Assembly: GCF_003957515.1 (NCBI RefSeq) | Contig: NZ_RQXW01000001.1 | Location: 124,001 to 188,000, forward strand | Source of the DNA: Amphritea opalescens | GTDB taxonomy: Bacteria > Pseudomonadota > Gammaproteobacteria > Pseudomonadales > Balneatricaceae | Reading direction: 5' to 3' | DNA: 64,000 bases | In this document: one piece after another, positions 9,713 to 18,251 of the stretch | Layout: every line of letters begins with the position of its first letter | Position numbering within the stretch: position 1 is the stretch's first letter | Made by a program: the position numbers and the translations under genes | The notes under the pieces: generated by a model | Told to the model about the DNA's origin: nothing | Database searches by the model: none | Seen by the model: the letters and a program-made list of their open reading frames with translations, nothing else

Positions 9713-10427
9713 GCACCACATCGGTTTGAGCCGCAAAAATATAACCTACCCCATATACCGTGTTAATCAATGCGGTTTCTTTCTGATAGTCATTGAGTTT
9801 TTTACGTAACTTACCAATTAGCATATCGATGGTACGATCCGAAGGGTGCCATTCTCGGTGATAGAGTGAGTTGAGTAGCGCTTCCCGCGTCATCAGTTTA
9901 TTCCGATTATTGAGCAAGATGGTCAGTAGGGTAAACTCATTTTTGGGCAATTTTGTTAGCTGCCCAGTGGGTGATTTGAGCACCTGACGCACTAGATCCA
10001 ATTGCCAGCCGTCAAAGTGACTGACTTGTGTGTCTGTTTTGGCGTTTGTGTTGTCTGGGTGTTCGAGGCTCATTCTTGACCAGCGACCGAGATTACGAAT
10101 TCTCGCGGAAAGCTCGCGGTAATTGACTGGTTGCGCAAGATATTCATCCGCACCCATCTCCAGTGCCACAATTAGATCATCCGGATTATTTTTTTTGCCG
10201 ATGAGGATAATACCGCTGCGGCTGTGACTGCGCAGTTCGCGGGTCAGAGAGAAGTCTGGATGTCGCGCGGTCGAACAGTCGATAATAAAAACATCGGTTT
10301 GTTCGGTATTAACCGGCGAGGGGATATCGAATAAGGTATTAATATGAAAGCCGAAGCCATTCTCTTTATGAAAATTAGATAGATAGTTGCTCGAGTGTTT
10401 ATCGATAACAGTAATATTCATGCACAT
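9681..10427 (-). CDS. OmpR-family response regulator with degenerate receiver domain
   Basis: A 248-residue protein with an N-terminal receiver-like domain (about 3-115) and a C-terminal winged helix (about 135-230) containing KNEFTLLTILLNNRNKLMTREALL and RTIDMLIGKLRKKL. The acceptor Asp50 (FIIDCS) is kept, but the acidic pair is reduced to Asp9 (VIDKHS), the switch Thr/Ser position is Gly77 and the invariant Lys is Gln99 (LAQPVN where LTKPF is usual). Phosphorylation by a histidine kinase is therefore doubtful, and no kinase gene adjoins it. It may be an orphan regulator that binds DNA constitutively or responds to another cue. It overlaps arfB convergently by 32 bases. Confidence 0.85.
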   Translation of the reverse strand: MCMNITVIDKHSSNYLSNFHKENGFGFHINTLFDIPSPVNTEQTDVFIIDCSTARHPDFSLTRELRSHSRSGIILIGKKNNPDDLIVALEMGADEYLAQPVNYRELSARIRNLGRWSRMSLEHPDNTNAKTDTQVSHFDGWQLDLVRQVLKSPTGQLTKLPKNEFTLLTILLNNRNKLMTREALLNSLYHREWHPSDRTIDMLIGKLRKKLNDYQKETALINTVYGVGYIFAAQTDVVPNPTPAPLKT

Positions 10428-10626
10428 ATTATTATTCTTTTATTATTAAACAGAGTGAGGGCCTATTTATATCAATTTAATGATAGTGTTTGAGAGGCAA
10501 CGGAGTCTGGTAAAAAATTGCGCAATCTTAGTAAAAAAAGAAGCAGTGCGTGGTAATAAAAACCCTAGCATTATGGCATGAGTGACACTTGGCAGAGCAT
10601 CAGTTGAAGCAGCGATATGGGCGGGT

Positions 10627-11523
10627 TTAAGCGCGGATCTGTGTCGCGGTCATGTTGAACTCCCGCCGTAACTGCTTATTCATATGGCTCTGATCACTAA
10701 AGCCTGTCTGTTGGGCGATTTGTGCTGGCGTTAGCTGACTGCTGATAAGTAACTGTCGGGCGGTATAGGTGCGTCGCAGTATGACAAACTGATGCGGTGT
10801 ATAGCCGCTGCTGAGTTTAAACGCTCGACAGAAATGGTAGCTGCTCATATGCAGTTGGCTAGCCAACTGGTCGAGGGTGATTTTTTGGCTGAGATGCTCG
10901 TCTATAAAGCGAATCAGTCGCTGTAAGCCTTGGGGGCTAATCTTGCCGCTGTGTGCTTGACGTTGAATGGCTTTATTGGAATAACTATTCAAAAGGTGCA
11001 CGATAGCAGCGTTAGCAAGGCTTTCCATATACAGATTGCCACTAGCAAACTTATCCTGCATTTCACGGAACATCAGTTCTGAAAGGCTTTGTAGGACGGG
11101 ACTTTGGGCATCAAAGAGTGATTGTAGTTCTAGAGTGTCTGGGTCGAGGTCAAAGCTCTCCTGTATCACCTTATTGACCGCGGTGTAGGGGAACAGTATG
11201 TGCAAGGTGCCCGAATCAGATTCCGGGATAAGCCACTGATTATCTTGAAACGCGGGAAGGAGTGCCACCGCTTGGGGCTGCCAGATGCCGTTATAGTGTT
11301 GTCCACCACAGTGATAGTGCACCGTTGAACTTGGTGGATTGTAGTTATAAATCATCACATGGTGATCCATGCTGGGAAGATTCAGGTCGACATAGGGTAA
11401 GCGAGCATAGTTTTCCAGACGGATATTGGTGAAGCTGTGATCGCCACTGGTTTCACTAACTTCAAATGGAATGGTGCTGAGTCGTTGCTCAGGAGTGATC
11501 AGACGAGATTTTGTATCAGGCAT
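10627..11523 (-). CDS. AraC-family transcriptional regulator, probably of the alcohol oxidation genes
   Basis: A 298-residue protein with a C-terminal AraC/XylS double helix-turn-helix: KITLDQLASQLHMSSYHFCRAFK and TPAQIAQQTGFSDQSHMNKQLRREF. The N-terminal ~180 residues form a variable sensing domain. It is divergent from the porin-like gene and PQQ alcohol dehydrogenase, so control of these is a reasonable inference. The 218-base divergent gap carries TGTTAC twice at 10-base spacing (11643-11658) and a related TGTTATC at about 11672, possible binding half-sites. The gap 10428-10626 on its other side shows nothing recognisable. Confidence 0.85.
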   Translation of the reverse strand: MPDTKSRLITPEQRLSTIPFEVSETSGDHSFTNIRLENYARLPYVDLNLPSMDHHVMIYNYNPPSSTVHYHCGGQHYNGIWQPQAVALLPAFQDNQWLIPESDSGTLHILFPYTAVNKVIQESFDLDPDTLELQSLFDAQSPVLQSLSELMFREMQDKFASGNLYMESLANAAIVHLLNSYSNKAIQRQAHSGKISPQGLQRLIRFIDEHLSQKITLDQLASQLHMSSYHFCRAFKLSSGYTPHQFVILRRTYTARQLLISSQLTPAQIAQQTGFSDQSHMNKQLRREFNMTATQIRA

Positions 11524-11741
11524 AGAAATATTTTCTCTTTTTTTTATTAGATAGTAATGCTTGATAGATGCATCATAAAAACTATTGCGACATAAAACAA
11601 GATTAGAGTTTTGTTAGGATATTAATTAAATTGCGTTTGGCTTGTTACTTTCTGTTACATATTGTCATCAATGTTATCAAGTTTTTACCTGCCTCCATTG
11701 GTATCTTCTGCCCGTAGTCATACTGTAGTAGAGGAATAAAT

Positions 11742-12623
11742 GTGAAAAAAAATAACTATAAAGCTTTGTCAGTGTCCGCTTTGCTGTGCGGAAGTTTGTT
11801 GTCGGGCCAGGCTTTTGCCATCGCTGAAACGGTCCAGCCTCGGGATTATATTCCCGCGCCGAAAGGCGTTAACTTGTCGGTCACTTATCTGCAAAGTGTC
11901 TCTGGTGATGATTTCAATGTCGACGGCGACACGGTGTCTAATGATGCTGATCTGCAGGTCAATGCTGTCATCCAGCGTTTTATTCATTACACCGAACTGT
12001 TTGGCATGCCTGCCGATCCGCAAATTATCATTCCGGTGGTTGATCAGGATGTGGGTATTCAGGGCGAACAAAGTTCGGGTATCGGGGATATTTTTATCGG
12101 TTCAACCTTCTGGCCCGTTGCCAATAATGATAATAAAGAATGGTTTGGCATCACTCCTTTTGTTTATCTGCCTACAGGTGAATATGAGAGTAATAAAGCT
12201 GTCAATGTGGGCGCCAATCGTTGGTCTTTTGTATTACAAGCGGGCTATACCAAAGGGTTGACCGATAATGGCTTGTATATGGATCTTGTCGGTGAGGTTG
12301 AAATCTACGGCGACAATGATGATTTGGCGGCGGGGGATACGCTTAGCCGTGACAATATGTATCGGATGAGTGCGATGCTATCTCAAGATGTGACTCAAGG
12401 TGGTTATGTCTGGGGGCGGTACAGCAAGCAAGTGGGGGGCGAGGTCGAGGTCGATGGCGTAGATCAAGTGGCATCCGATGTTGACACTGATAACTTAACG
12501 CTGGGTTATACCCAATGGATTGGTAAGCGTTTTCAGTTGCAGGGTGAATACAGTAAAGACCTGAGTGTTGACAATGGAATTGAGACCGATGGCGTGACTA
12601 TTCGGGTTGCGATTCCGTTTTAA
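11742..12623 (+). CDS. Outer-membrane porin-like protein, phenol MetA-pathway degradation family
   Basis: A 293-residue protein with a Sec signal peptide (MKKNNYKALSVSALLCGSLLSGQAFA, cleavage near residue 26) and beta-rich aromatic-flanked strands ending in a typical C-terminal phenylalanine (RVAIPF). The pattern, including FGITPFVYLPTGEY, is that of the Phenol_MetA_deg/SphA-type outer-membrane channels, which often sit next to PQQ alcohol dehydrogenases and may admit alcohols or hydrophobic substrates. The start is GTG at 11742 behind GAGGAA; the overlapping ATG is followed directly by a stop. It probably forms an operon with the dehydrogenase 14 bases downstream. Confidence 0.8.
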   Translation: MKKNNYKALSVSALLCGSLLSGQAFAIAETVQPRDYIPAPKGVNLSVTYLQSVSGDDFNVDGDTVSNDADLQVNAVIQRFIHYTELFGMPADPQIIIPVVDQDVGIQGEQSSGIGDIFIGSTFWPVANNDNKEWFGITPFVYLPTGEYESNKAVNVGANRWSFVLQAGYTKGLTDNGLYMDLVGEVEIYGDNDDLAAGDTLSRDNMYRMSAMLSQDVTQGGYVWGRYSKQVGGEVEVDGVDQVASDVDTDNLTLGYTQWIGKRFQLQGEYSKDLSVDNGIETDGVTIRVAIPF

Positions 12624-12637
12624 GCTAAGAGGTGTAA

Positions 12638-14746
12638 ATGATGCAATTTAATAAACAACTGATGCCGTTGCTGCTGGGCATAGCTCTGGTATTGCCTGGA
12701 CTGACTCAGTTACAGGCTGCGGCGGCAGTGGATGCGAATCGATTAATCAATGCTGATCAAGAGCCGGGCAACTGGCTCGCCCATGGTCGTGACTATACCG
12801 AGCAACGGTTTAGCCCGTTGACACAGATTAATAAACAAACCGTGGCGGATCTAGGGCTAAGTTGGTCCTATGGTTTTGATTCAACCCGTGGACTTGAAGC
12901 GACCCCATTAGTGATCGATGGCATGTTATATGTTACCGGTAGTTGGAATGTTGTGTATGCCTTTGATGCGGTGACCGGTGAACTTAAATGGCAGTTTGAT
13001 CCCCAGGTGGATCGGGGTGTGGTTGGTCCGAAGCTCTGTTGTGATGCGGTTAACCGAGGAGTTGCTGCTTGGCAGGGTAAACTCTATACCGGCACTTTGG
13101 ATGGTCGTTTGATTGCGCTGGATGCTGAAACGGGTAAACAACTTTGGTCATCTCAGACTACGGATAACGATCAGGCTTACTCTATTACCGGCGCACCGCG
13201 TATTGTTAAAGGTAAAGTGATGATCGGTAACGGCGGCGCTGAATTTGGCGTGCGCGGGTATTTTTCCGCCTATGATGCCGACAGCGGCAAGATGTTATGG
13301 CGTTTTTATACCGTACCCGATGACCCAGCAAAAGAGACCAACCCAACGCTGATCGAAGCGAGTAAAACCTGGTCCGGCGAATGGTGGACGCTCGGCGGTG
13401 GCGGTACTGCATGGGATTCGATGGCCTATGATCCTGATCTGGACTTGCTCTATGTCGGTATCGGTAACGGCTCCCCTTGGAACCGCGAGATTCGTAGCAA
13501 TGGCGAGGGGGATAATCTGTTTCTGTCATCCATTGTAGCGGTGCGGCCGGATACCGGCGAGTATGTTTGGCATTACCAAACGACCCCTGGTGAGGAGTGG
13601 GATTACACCGCGACTCAGCATATGATTTTGGCCGATCTTGAGGTCAAGGGTAAGCTACGGAAAGTGTTGATGCAGGCACCTAAAAACGGTTTATTCTATG
13701 TGCTGGATAGGGCGACAGGCGAGTTTATTTCGGCTGAAAACTATGTTGCCGTGAACTGGACCGATGGTGTTGATCCCACTACAGGTCGACCGAATATCAA
13801 GCCCGAAGCCCGTTATAGCACCGCTGGTAAACCGTTTTTGGCCCAGCCATCACCCTTCGGTGGACATAACTGGCAGCCCATGAGTTTTAACCCAGATACT
13901 GGACTTGTGTACTTGCCGACTCGGGAGATGGCGTTCCCTTATATTCCCGATGATAACTATGAGGTTAAATCACTGACTGTCAATTTAGGAGTGAGCCTAT
14001 TGGCGGCCACTATGCCGGAAGACCCAGCGGTGCGTAAAGCGATCAAGGCGGCGACTAAAGGTCGTTTGGTGGCTTGGGACCCTGTAGCTCAGAAAGAAGC
14101 TTGGGGTATCGATATGCCTGTGCCGTGGAATGGCGGCACCTTGAGTACTGCCGGTGGTTTGGTGTTCCAAGGCAATGGTCAGGGTAATCTGGTGGCCTAT
14201 GATGCCGCGAATGGTAAACCATTGTGGTCTTATCATGGTCAGACCGGCATGGTGGCTCCGCCGATTAGTTACCGTGTAAATGGTGAGCAGTATGTCGCCA
14301 TTATGGCGGGCTGGGGTGGGGCTGTACCACTGGTGGTCGGGCCATTGGTGAGTGAGGCGCTAACCACCAATACTAACCGTTTACTGGTGTTCAAGCTTGG
14401 GGGTAAGGCAACGTTGCCTGAACTCAAGGTTACCGCTAAAGCGTTGAATCCACCGTCAGCTAACGCCTCGGCAGAAACGGTTGCTGAGGGTAAAGCGATC
14501 TATCACACCTACTGTAGTTCCTGTCATGGTGACGGCGCGGTGAGTGGCGGCGTGTTACCGGATCTACGCTACGCCAGTCAACATACCTTTGATTACTGGG
14601 AAGCGATCGTGGTTAATGGTTTGAAACAAGGCAACGGTATGGCGGCATTTGGCAGTGTCATCAGTGTGGATCAGGCTGACGCGGTGAAAGCCTATGTTAT
14701 CAAGCGAGCCCACGATGAGCTGACAGCTCAACAAGCAACACAGTAA
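12638..14746 (+). CDS. PQQ-dependent quinohaemoprotein alcohol dehydrogenase with C-terminal cytochrome c domain
   Basis: A 702-residue periplasmic enzyme that oxidises alcohols to aldehydes. A signal peptide covers about the first 28 residues. The eight-bladed PQQ propeller follows, with the vicinal disulfide pair Cys134-Cys135 (KLCCDAV), catalytic Asp322 in EEWDYTATQ and tryptophan docking motifs such as GRLIALDAETGKQLW. The C-terminal domain carries the haem c motif CSSCH (Cys626, Cys629, His630) and a likely axial Met in GNGMAAFG. Position Asp+2 is Thr324, not the extra Asp of lanthanide enzymes, so Ca2+ is the expected metal. This is a type II (soluble, single-subunit) architecture. The PQQ synthesis operon follows directly. 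Confidence 0.93.
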   Translation: MMQFNKQLMPLLLGIALVLPGLTQLQAAAAVDANRLINADQEPGNWLAHGRDYTEQRFSPLTQINKQTVADLGLSWSYGFDSTRGLEATPLVIDGMLYVTGSWNVVYAFDAVTGELKWQFDPQVDRGVVGPKLCCDAVNRGVAAWQGKLYTGTLDGRLIALDAETGKQLWSSQTTDNDQAYSITGAPRIVKGKVMIGNGGAEFGVRGYFSAYDADSGKMLWRFYTVPDDPAKETNPTLIEASKTWSGEWWTLGGGGTAWDSMAYDPDLDLLYVGIGNGSPWNREIRSNGEGDNLFLSSIVAVRPDTGEYVWHYQTTPGEEWDYTATQHMILADLEVKGKLRKVLMQAPKNGLFYVLDRATGEFISAENYVAVNWTDGVDPTTGRPNIKPEARYSTAGKPFLAQPSPFGGHNWQPMSFNPDTGLVYLPTREMAFPYIPDDNYEVKSLTVNLGVSLLAATMPEDPAVRKAIKAATKGRLVAWDPVAQKEAWGIDMPVPWNGGTLSTAGGLVFQGNGQGNLVAYDAANGKPLWSYHGQTGMVAPPISYRVNGEQYVAIMAGWGGAVPLVVGPLVSEALTTNTNRLLVFKLGGKATLPELKVTAKALNPPSANASAETVAEGKAIYHTYCSSCHGDGAVSGGVLPDLRYASQHTFDYWEAIVVNGLKQGNGMAAFGSVISVDQADAVKAYVIKRAHDELTAQQATQ

Positions 14747-14805
14747 CGGTGTTGATCGAGTCCTCCGTGAGGGGTTGCCGCTATGGGCGTCATCTCTCTG
14801 GTTTT

Positions 14806-14834
14806 GAGGTGGCTCTAGTGGCCATCTCTTTTTT
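14806..14834 (+). terminator. Rho-independent terminator after the alcohol dehydrogenase
   Basis: GAGGTGGC-TCTAGTG-GCCATCTC followed by six T: an 8-bp stem with one G-U pair. It separates the dehydrogenase transcript from pqqA. Confidence 0.8.
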
Positions 14835-14862
14835 AACCCTAAGATTCAGTTTTATCGAGGCT

Positions 14863-14875
14863 AAATAGTACTTTT
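14863..14875. promoter_or_regulatory. AGTACT motif upstream of pqqA
   Basis: AAATAGTACTTTT lies about 50 bases before pqqA and resembles, in reverse orientation, the AAAGTACTAAA sites in front of the aldehyde dehydrogenase at 5081 and 5127. A shared regulator is inferred, not shown. Confidence 0.3.
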
Positions 14876-14924
14876 GCTCCGTTTTGCAAGACTGGAACAA
14901 CTAATAACAAAAGAGGTAATACCT

Positions 14925-14996
14925 ATGTGGACTAAACCAGCTTATATAGATCTGCGTATCGGATTCGAAGTCACCATGTACTTCGCAAACCGCTAA
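14925..14996 (+). CDS. pqqA: PQQ precursor peptide PqqA
   Basis: A 23-residue peptide, [23 protein letters not shown] when read in two parts: [13 protein letters not shown] and [10 protein letters not shown]. It carries the invariant Glu15 and Tyr19 (E-V-T-M-Y) whose side chains are cross-linked by PqqE and become the PQQ skeleton. A good ribosome-binding site (AAGAGGTAAT) precedes the ATG. It is the first gene of the pqq operon; a terminator-like hairpin directly follows, so it is probably made in excess over pqqB-E. Confidence 0.95.
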   Translation: MWTKPAYIDLRIGFEVTMYFANR

Positions 14997-15009
14997 GCAC
15001 TATACCAAG

Positions 15010-15033
15010 CTCCACCTACGGGTGGAGTTTTTT
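15010..15033 (+). terminator. Attenuator/terminator between pqqA and pqqB
   Basis: CTCCACC-TACG-GGTGGAG followed by TTTTTT: a perfect 7-bp stem, four-base loop and U tract. It lies 14 bases after pqqA and 44 bases before pqqB. Partial read-through would make the precursor peptide message more abundant than the enzymes, as reported for other pqq operons. Confidence 0.85.
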
Positions 15034-15076
15034 GGTTATTCTCCGAATACACTGACAATACGACAAGATAATAATA

Positions 15077-16012
15077 ATGAAAATACAAATTCTTGGCTCA
15101 GCCGCCGGCGGTGGTTTTCCGCAGTGGAACTGTAATTGCCGCAACTGTGCAGGTTATCGTGCCGGCACATTGAATGCTAAATCCCGTACCCAGTCTTCCA
15201 TTGCGATCAGCGCTAATGGAGAAGACTGGATACTGTTTAATACCTCACCGGATATTCGTCAGCAACTGGCTGATTTTGCGCCGATGCAACCCAATCGCCA
15301 GATTCGTGATACCGGTATCGCTGCGATTGTCTATATGGATAGTCAGATCGACCATACCACCGGTTTGTTGATGTTACGCGAAGGCTGTCCCCATGAAGTT
15401 TGGTGTACCGATATGGTCTATCAAGACCTCACTACCGGTTTCCCTGTGTTTAAGATGTTAGAGCACTGGAATGGTGGGATTACCCGTAACCTGATTTCGG
15501 TTGAAGCTGGCGAGAATAGTTTTGTTATTCCTCAGGTGCCCGAATTTAAACTGACCGCCGTGCCCCTGCTCAGCAGTGCGCCACCTTATTCGCCACACCG
15601 CAATGATCCGCATCCGGGGGACAATATCGGCATTCTGATTGAAGATACCCGCAGCGGTAAAACGCTATTTTATGCGCCGGGTCTCGGTCAGATCGAACCG
15701 CACCTGAGGCCAATTATGCAAGCTGCTGATTGTTTGCTGGTGGATGGTACCATCTGGCGCGATGATGAGATGATCACATCGGGAGTTGGCGATAAACTAG
15801 GCGTGACTATGGGGCACCTAGCGCAGATGCCCAATGAAACTACTGGTGAGGCTGGCATGTTGGCGTTTCTAGATACCCTAGAGAAACCGCGCAAAGTATT
15901 AATTCACATTAATAATACTAATCCGATTTTAGATGAAGACTCTCCTGAACGGGCCGAAGTGGTGGCCCGTGGGATCGAAGTCTCCTATGACGGCATGAGT
16001 ATTGAGCTTTAA
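15077..16012 (+). CDS. pqqB: PQQ biosynthesis protein PqqB
   Basis: A 311-residue metallo-beta-lactamase-fold protein. The N-terminus [30 protein letters not shown] is diagnostic, including the Cys-rich zinc site, and [15 protein letters not shown] holds the metal-ligand Asp-His. PqqB is thought to act as a non-haem iron hydroxylase on the glutamate-tyrosine diamino acid intermediate. It is the second gene of the operon and is followed by pqqC after 9 bases. Length fits the family (about 300-305). Confidence 0.96.
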   Translation: MKIQILGSAAGGGFPQWNCNCRNCAGYRAGTLNAKSRTQSSIAISANGEDWILFNTSPDIRQQLADFAPMQPNRQIRDTGIAAIVYMDSQIDHTTGLLMLREGCPHEVWCTDMVYQDLTTGFPVFKMLEHWNGGITRNLISVEAGENSFVIPQVPEFKLTAVPLLSSAPPYSPHRNDPHPGDNIGILIEDTRSGKTLFYAPGLGQIEPHLRPIMQAADCLLVDGTIWRDDEMITSGVGDKLGVTMGHLAQMPNETTGEAGMLAFLDTLEKPRKVLIHINNTNPILDEDSPERAEVVARGIEVSYDGMSIEL

Positions 16013-16021
16013 GGGGGCGTT

Positions 16022-16792
16022 ATGAATGCACCACTGAAACAGACCTTACCGGCGCTGAGCCGGGATGAATTTGAACAGGCGCTGCGAGCTAAAGGGGCGT
16101 TTTACCATACCGAACACCCTTACCATGTGGCGATGTATAACGGCGACTGTAGTAAAGAGCAGATACAGGGCTGGGTGGCCAACCGTTTCTATTATCAAAT
16201 TTCAATACCGTTGAAAGATGCCGCCATTATGGCCAACTGCCCGGACCGTGATGTACGCCGTCATTGGGTGCAGCGGGTGTTGGATCACGATGGTTATGAT
16301 GGCGCCGTGGGTGGCATCGAAGCCTGGTTACGGTTGGGCGAAGCCGTGGGTTTGCGCCGTGAAGAGATTCTGTCGCAAGAACATGTATTACCCGGTGTAC
16401 GTTTTGCCGTCGATGCCTATGTTAATTTTGCTCGCCGTGCGACTTGGCAAGAAGCCGCTAGTTCGTCACTGACCGAACTATTTGCCCCGACTATTCACCA
16501 GAATCGCTTGGATACTTGGCCGACTCACTATCCTTGGGTTAAAGAAGAGGGCTATCAGTACTTCCGTGGCCGTTTGACGGAAGCCCGCCGCGATGTGGCT
16601 CATGGGTTGGATATTACCCTGGATCACTACACCACCCGTGAACAGCAGGAACGGATGTTGAATATTTTGCAGTTTAAATTGGATGTGCTCTGGAGCATGT
16701 TAGATGCTATGACCATGGCCTATGAACTCAAGCGTCCACCGTATCACACAGTGACCGAAGAGAAGATCTATCACAAAGGTCTATTCGCATGA
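16022..16792 (+). CDS. pqqC: Pyrroloquinoline-quinone synthase PqqC
   Basis: A 256-residue all-helical, cofactor-free oxidase that catalyses the last step: ring closure and eight-electron oxidation of AHQQ to PQQ with O2. Family hallmarks are [36 protein letters not shown] and the C-terminal [16 protein letters not shown]. The stop overlaps the pqqD start (ATGA), so the two are translationally coupled. Confidence 0.96.
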   Translation: MNAPLKQTLPALSRDEFEQALRAKGAFYHTEHPYHVAMYNGDCSKEQIQGWVANRFYYQISIPLKDAAIMANCPDRDVRRHWVQRVLDHDGYDGAVGGIEAWLRLGEAVGLRREEILSQEHVLPGVRFAVDAYVNFARRATWQEAASSSLTELFAPTIHQNRLDTWPTHYPWVKEEGYQYFRGRLTEARRDVAHGLDITLDHYTTREQQERMLNILQFKLDVLWSMLDAMTMAYELKRPPYHTVTEEKIYHKGLFA

Positions 16793-17070
16793 GCGGCGCA
16801 GAGATCACCCCGGATCAGACTCCGGTATTGAATCGGATGTTTCGTTTTCAATGGGAGAAAGCACAGGATAGTTATGTGCTGCTCTATCCTGAAGGAATGG
16901 TTAAACTCAATGGTCCCGCTGGTGAAGTCTTAGCCTTAGTGAATGGTCAGCGTACTGCAGCGGATATAATCCAGACACTGCAGGCAAAGTTCCCCGATGC
17001 CGATGGGATCGAGCGGGATATTCTGGATTTCTTAGGAGATGCCCGTGAGCAACGCTGGATCAGCCTGTAA
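16789..17070 (+). CDS. pqqD: PqqA-binding chaperone PqqD
   Basis: A 93-residue RiPP recognition element. [43 protein letters not shown] is the typical PqqD fold, which presents PqqA to the radical SAM enzyme PqqE. It overlaps pqqC by four bases and pqqE by about 30, so C, D and E form one tightly coupled block. Length is normal for the family. Confidence 0.95.
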   Translation: MSGAEITPDQTPVLNRMFRFQWEKAQDSYVLLYPEGMVKLNGPAGEVLALVNGQRTAADIIQTLQAKFPDADGIERDILDFLGDAREQRWISL

Positions 17071-18208
17071 CGGACAGCCATCACTGAATGCGGTGCCGAC
17101 CCATGGTCAGCCGCTGTGGTTGCTCGCCGAACTCACTTATAAGTGCCCACTGCAGTGCCCTTACTGCGCTAACCCAACCAATTTCGCCAGTAAAACCGAT
17201 GAGCTAACCACCGCTGAGTGGGTCGATGTGTTTACCCAAGCCCGCGAACTGGGCGCGGCACAGTTGGGCTTTTCCGGTGGCGAACCGCTGGTACGGCAAG
17301 ACTTAGTTGAGCTGATCAGCGAAGCGCGACAATTGGGTTATTACACCAACCTGATTACCTCTGGAGTGGGCTTAAATGAGCATAAAATAGCGGATTTTCG
17401 CACTGCTGGCTTGGATCATATTCAGGTCAGTTTTCAGGCCGCCGACCCCGAAGTAAACAATCTGCTCGCGGGATCAAAAAAAGCCTTTGCGCAAAAACTA
17501 AAGATGGCCCGAGAAGTGAAAGCCCAGGGTTATCCGATGGTGCTCAACTTTGTTACCCATCGGCATAATATCGATCAGATCGACCGTATTATCGAGCTTT
17601 GTGTCGAACTCGAAGCCGACTATGTCGAGTTGGCTACCTGTCAGTATTATGGCTGGGCCTATGAAAACCGTAATAACCTGTTGCCTACGCGGGCGCAGTT
17701 AGAGCGGGCCGAGCGCATCACTAACGAATACCGCGATCGCCTTGCGGCAGCAGGTAATCCGATCAAGATTATCTTTGTGACGCCGGATTATTACGAAGAG
17801 CGCCCCAAAGGCTGTATGAATGGCTGGGGGCAGGTATTTCTAACGGTCACGCCGGATGGTACGGCTCTACCTTGCCATAGTGCGCGAATGTTGCCAGTCG
17901 AGTTTCCTAATGTGAAGGAACAAAGCATCGAGCAGATCTGGAACCGCTCAAATGGCTTTAACCACTTCCGTGGTTATGAGTGGATGAAAGAGCCTTGTGT
18001 CTCCTGTGATGAGAAAGAGAAGGACTTTGGCGGCTGCCGCTGTCAGGCTTTTATGCTCACCGGCGATGCCAATAATGCCGATCCCGTTTGCAGTAAATCC
18101 CCCCATCATGGTCTGATTTTGCAGGCACGCGAAGCCGCGGAGCTGCCCGTGCATGACGAGCCCATCTACCGTAATGAGCGCAACTCCAGAGTGTTCTGCA
18201 AGGGCTGA
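17039..18208 (+). CDS. pqqE: PqqA peptide cyclase PqqE (radical SAM/SPASM)
   Basis: A 389-residue radical SAM enzyme that forms the carbon-carbon bond between Glu and Tyr of PqqA. The [4Fe-4S] motif is Cys36-x3-Cys40-x2-Cys43 (KCPLQCPYC), followed by the GGEPL motif (SGGEPLV). The SPASM domain supplies further cluster ligands: [29 protein letters not shown] and the final DPVC. The start ATG at 17039 lies inside pqqD; an in-frame GTG at 17045 is an alternative. A weakly conserved N-terminal tail of about 22 residues precedes the core. Confidence 0.95.
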   Translation: MPVSNAGSACNGQPSLNAVPTHGQPLWLLAELTYKCPLQCPYCANPTNFASKTDELTTAEWVDVFTQARELGAAQLGFSGGEPLVRQDLVELISEARQLGYYTNLITSGVGLNEHKIADFRTAGLDHIQVSFQAADPEVNNLLAGSKKAFAQKLKMAREVKAQGYPMVLNFVTHRHNIDQIDRIIELCVELEADYVELATCQYYGWAYENRNNLLPTRAQLERAERITNEYRDRLAAAGNPIKIIFVTPDYYEERPKGCMNGWGQVFLTVTPDGTALPCHSARMLPVEFPNVKEQSIEQIWNRSNGFNHFRGYEWMKEPCVSCDEKEKDFGGCRCQAFMLTGDANNADPVCSKSPHHGLILQAREAAELPVHDEPIYRNERNSRVFCKG

Positions 18209-18251
18209 TATGTTAGCCTGAGCGACTGCACAGACTAAACGGTAGCTAACG

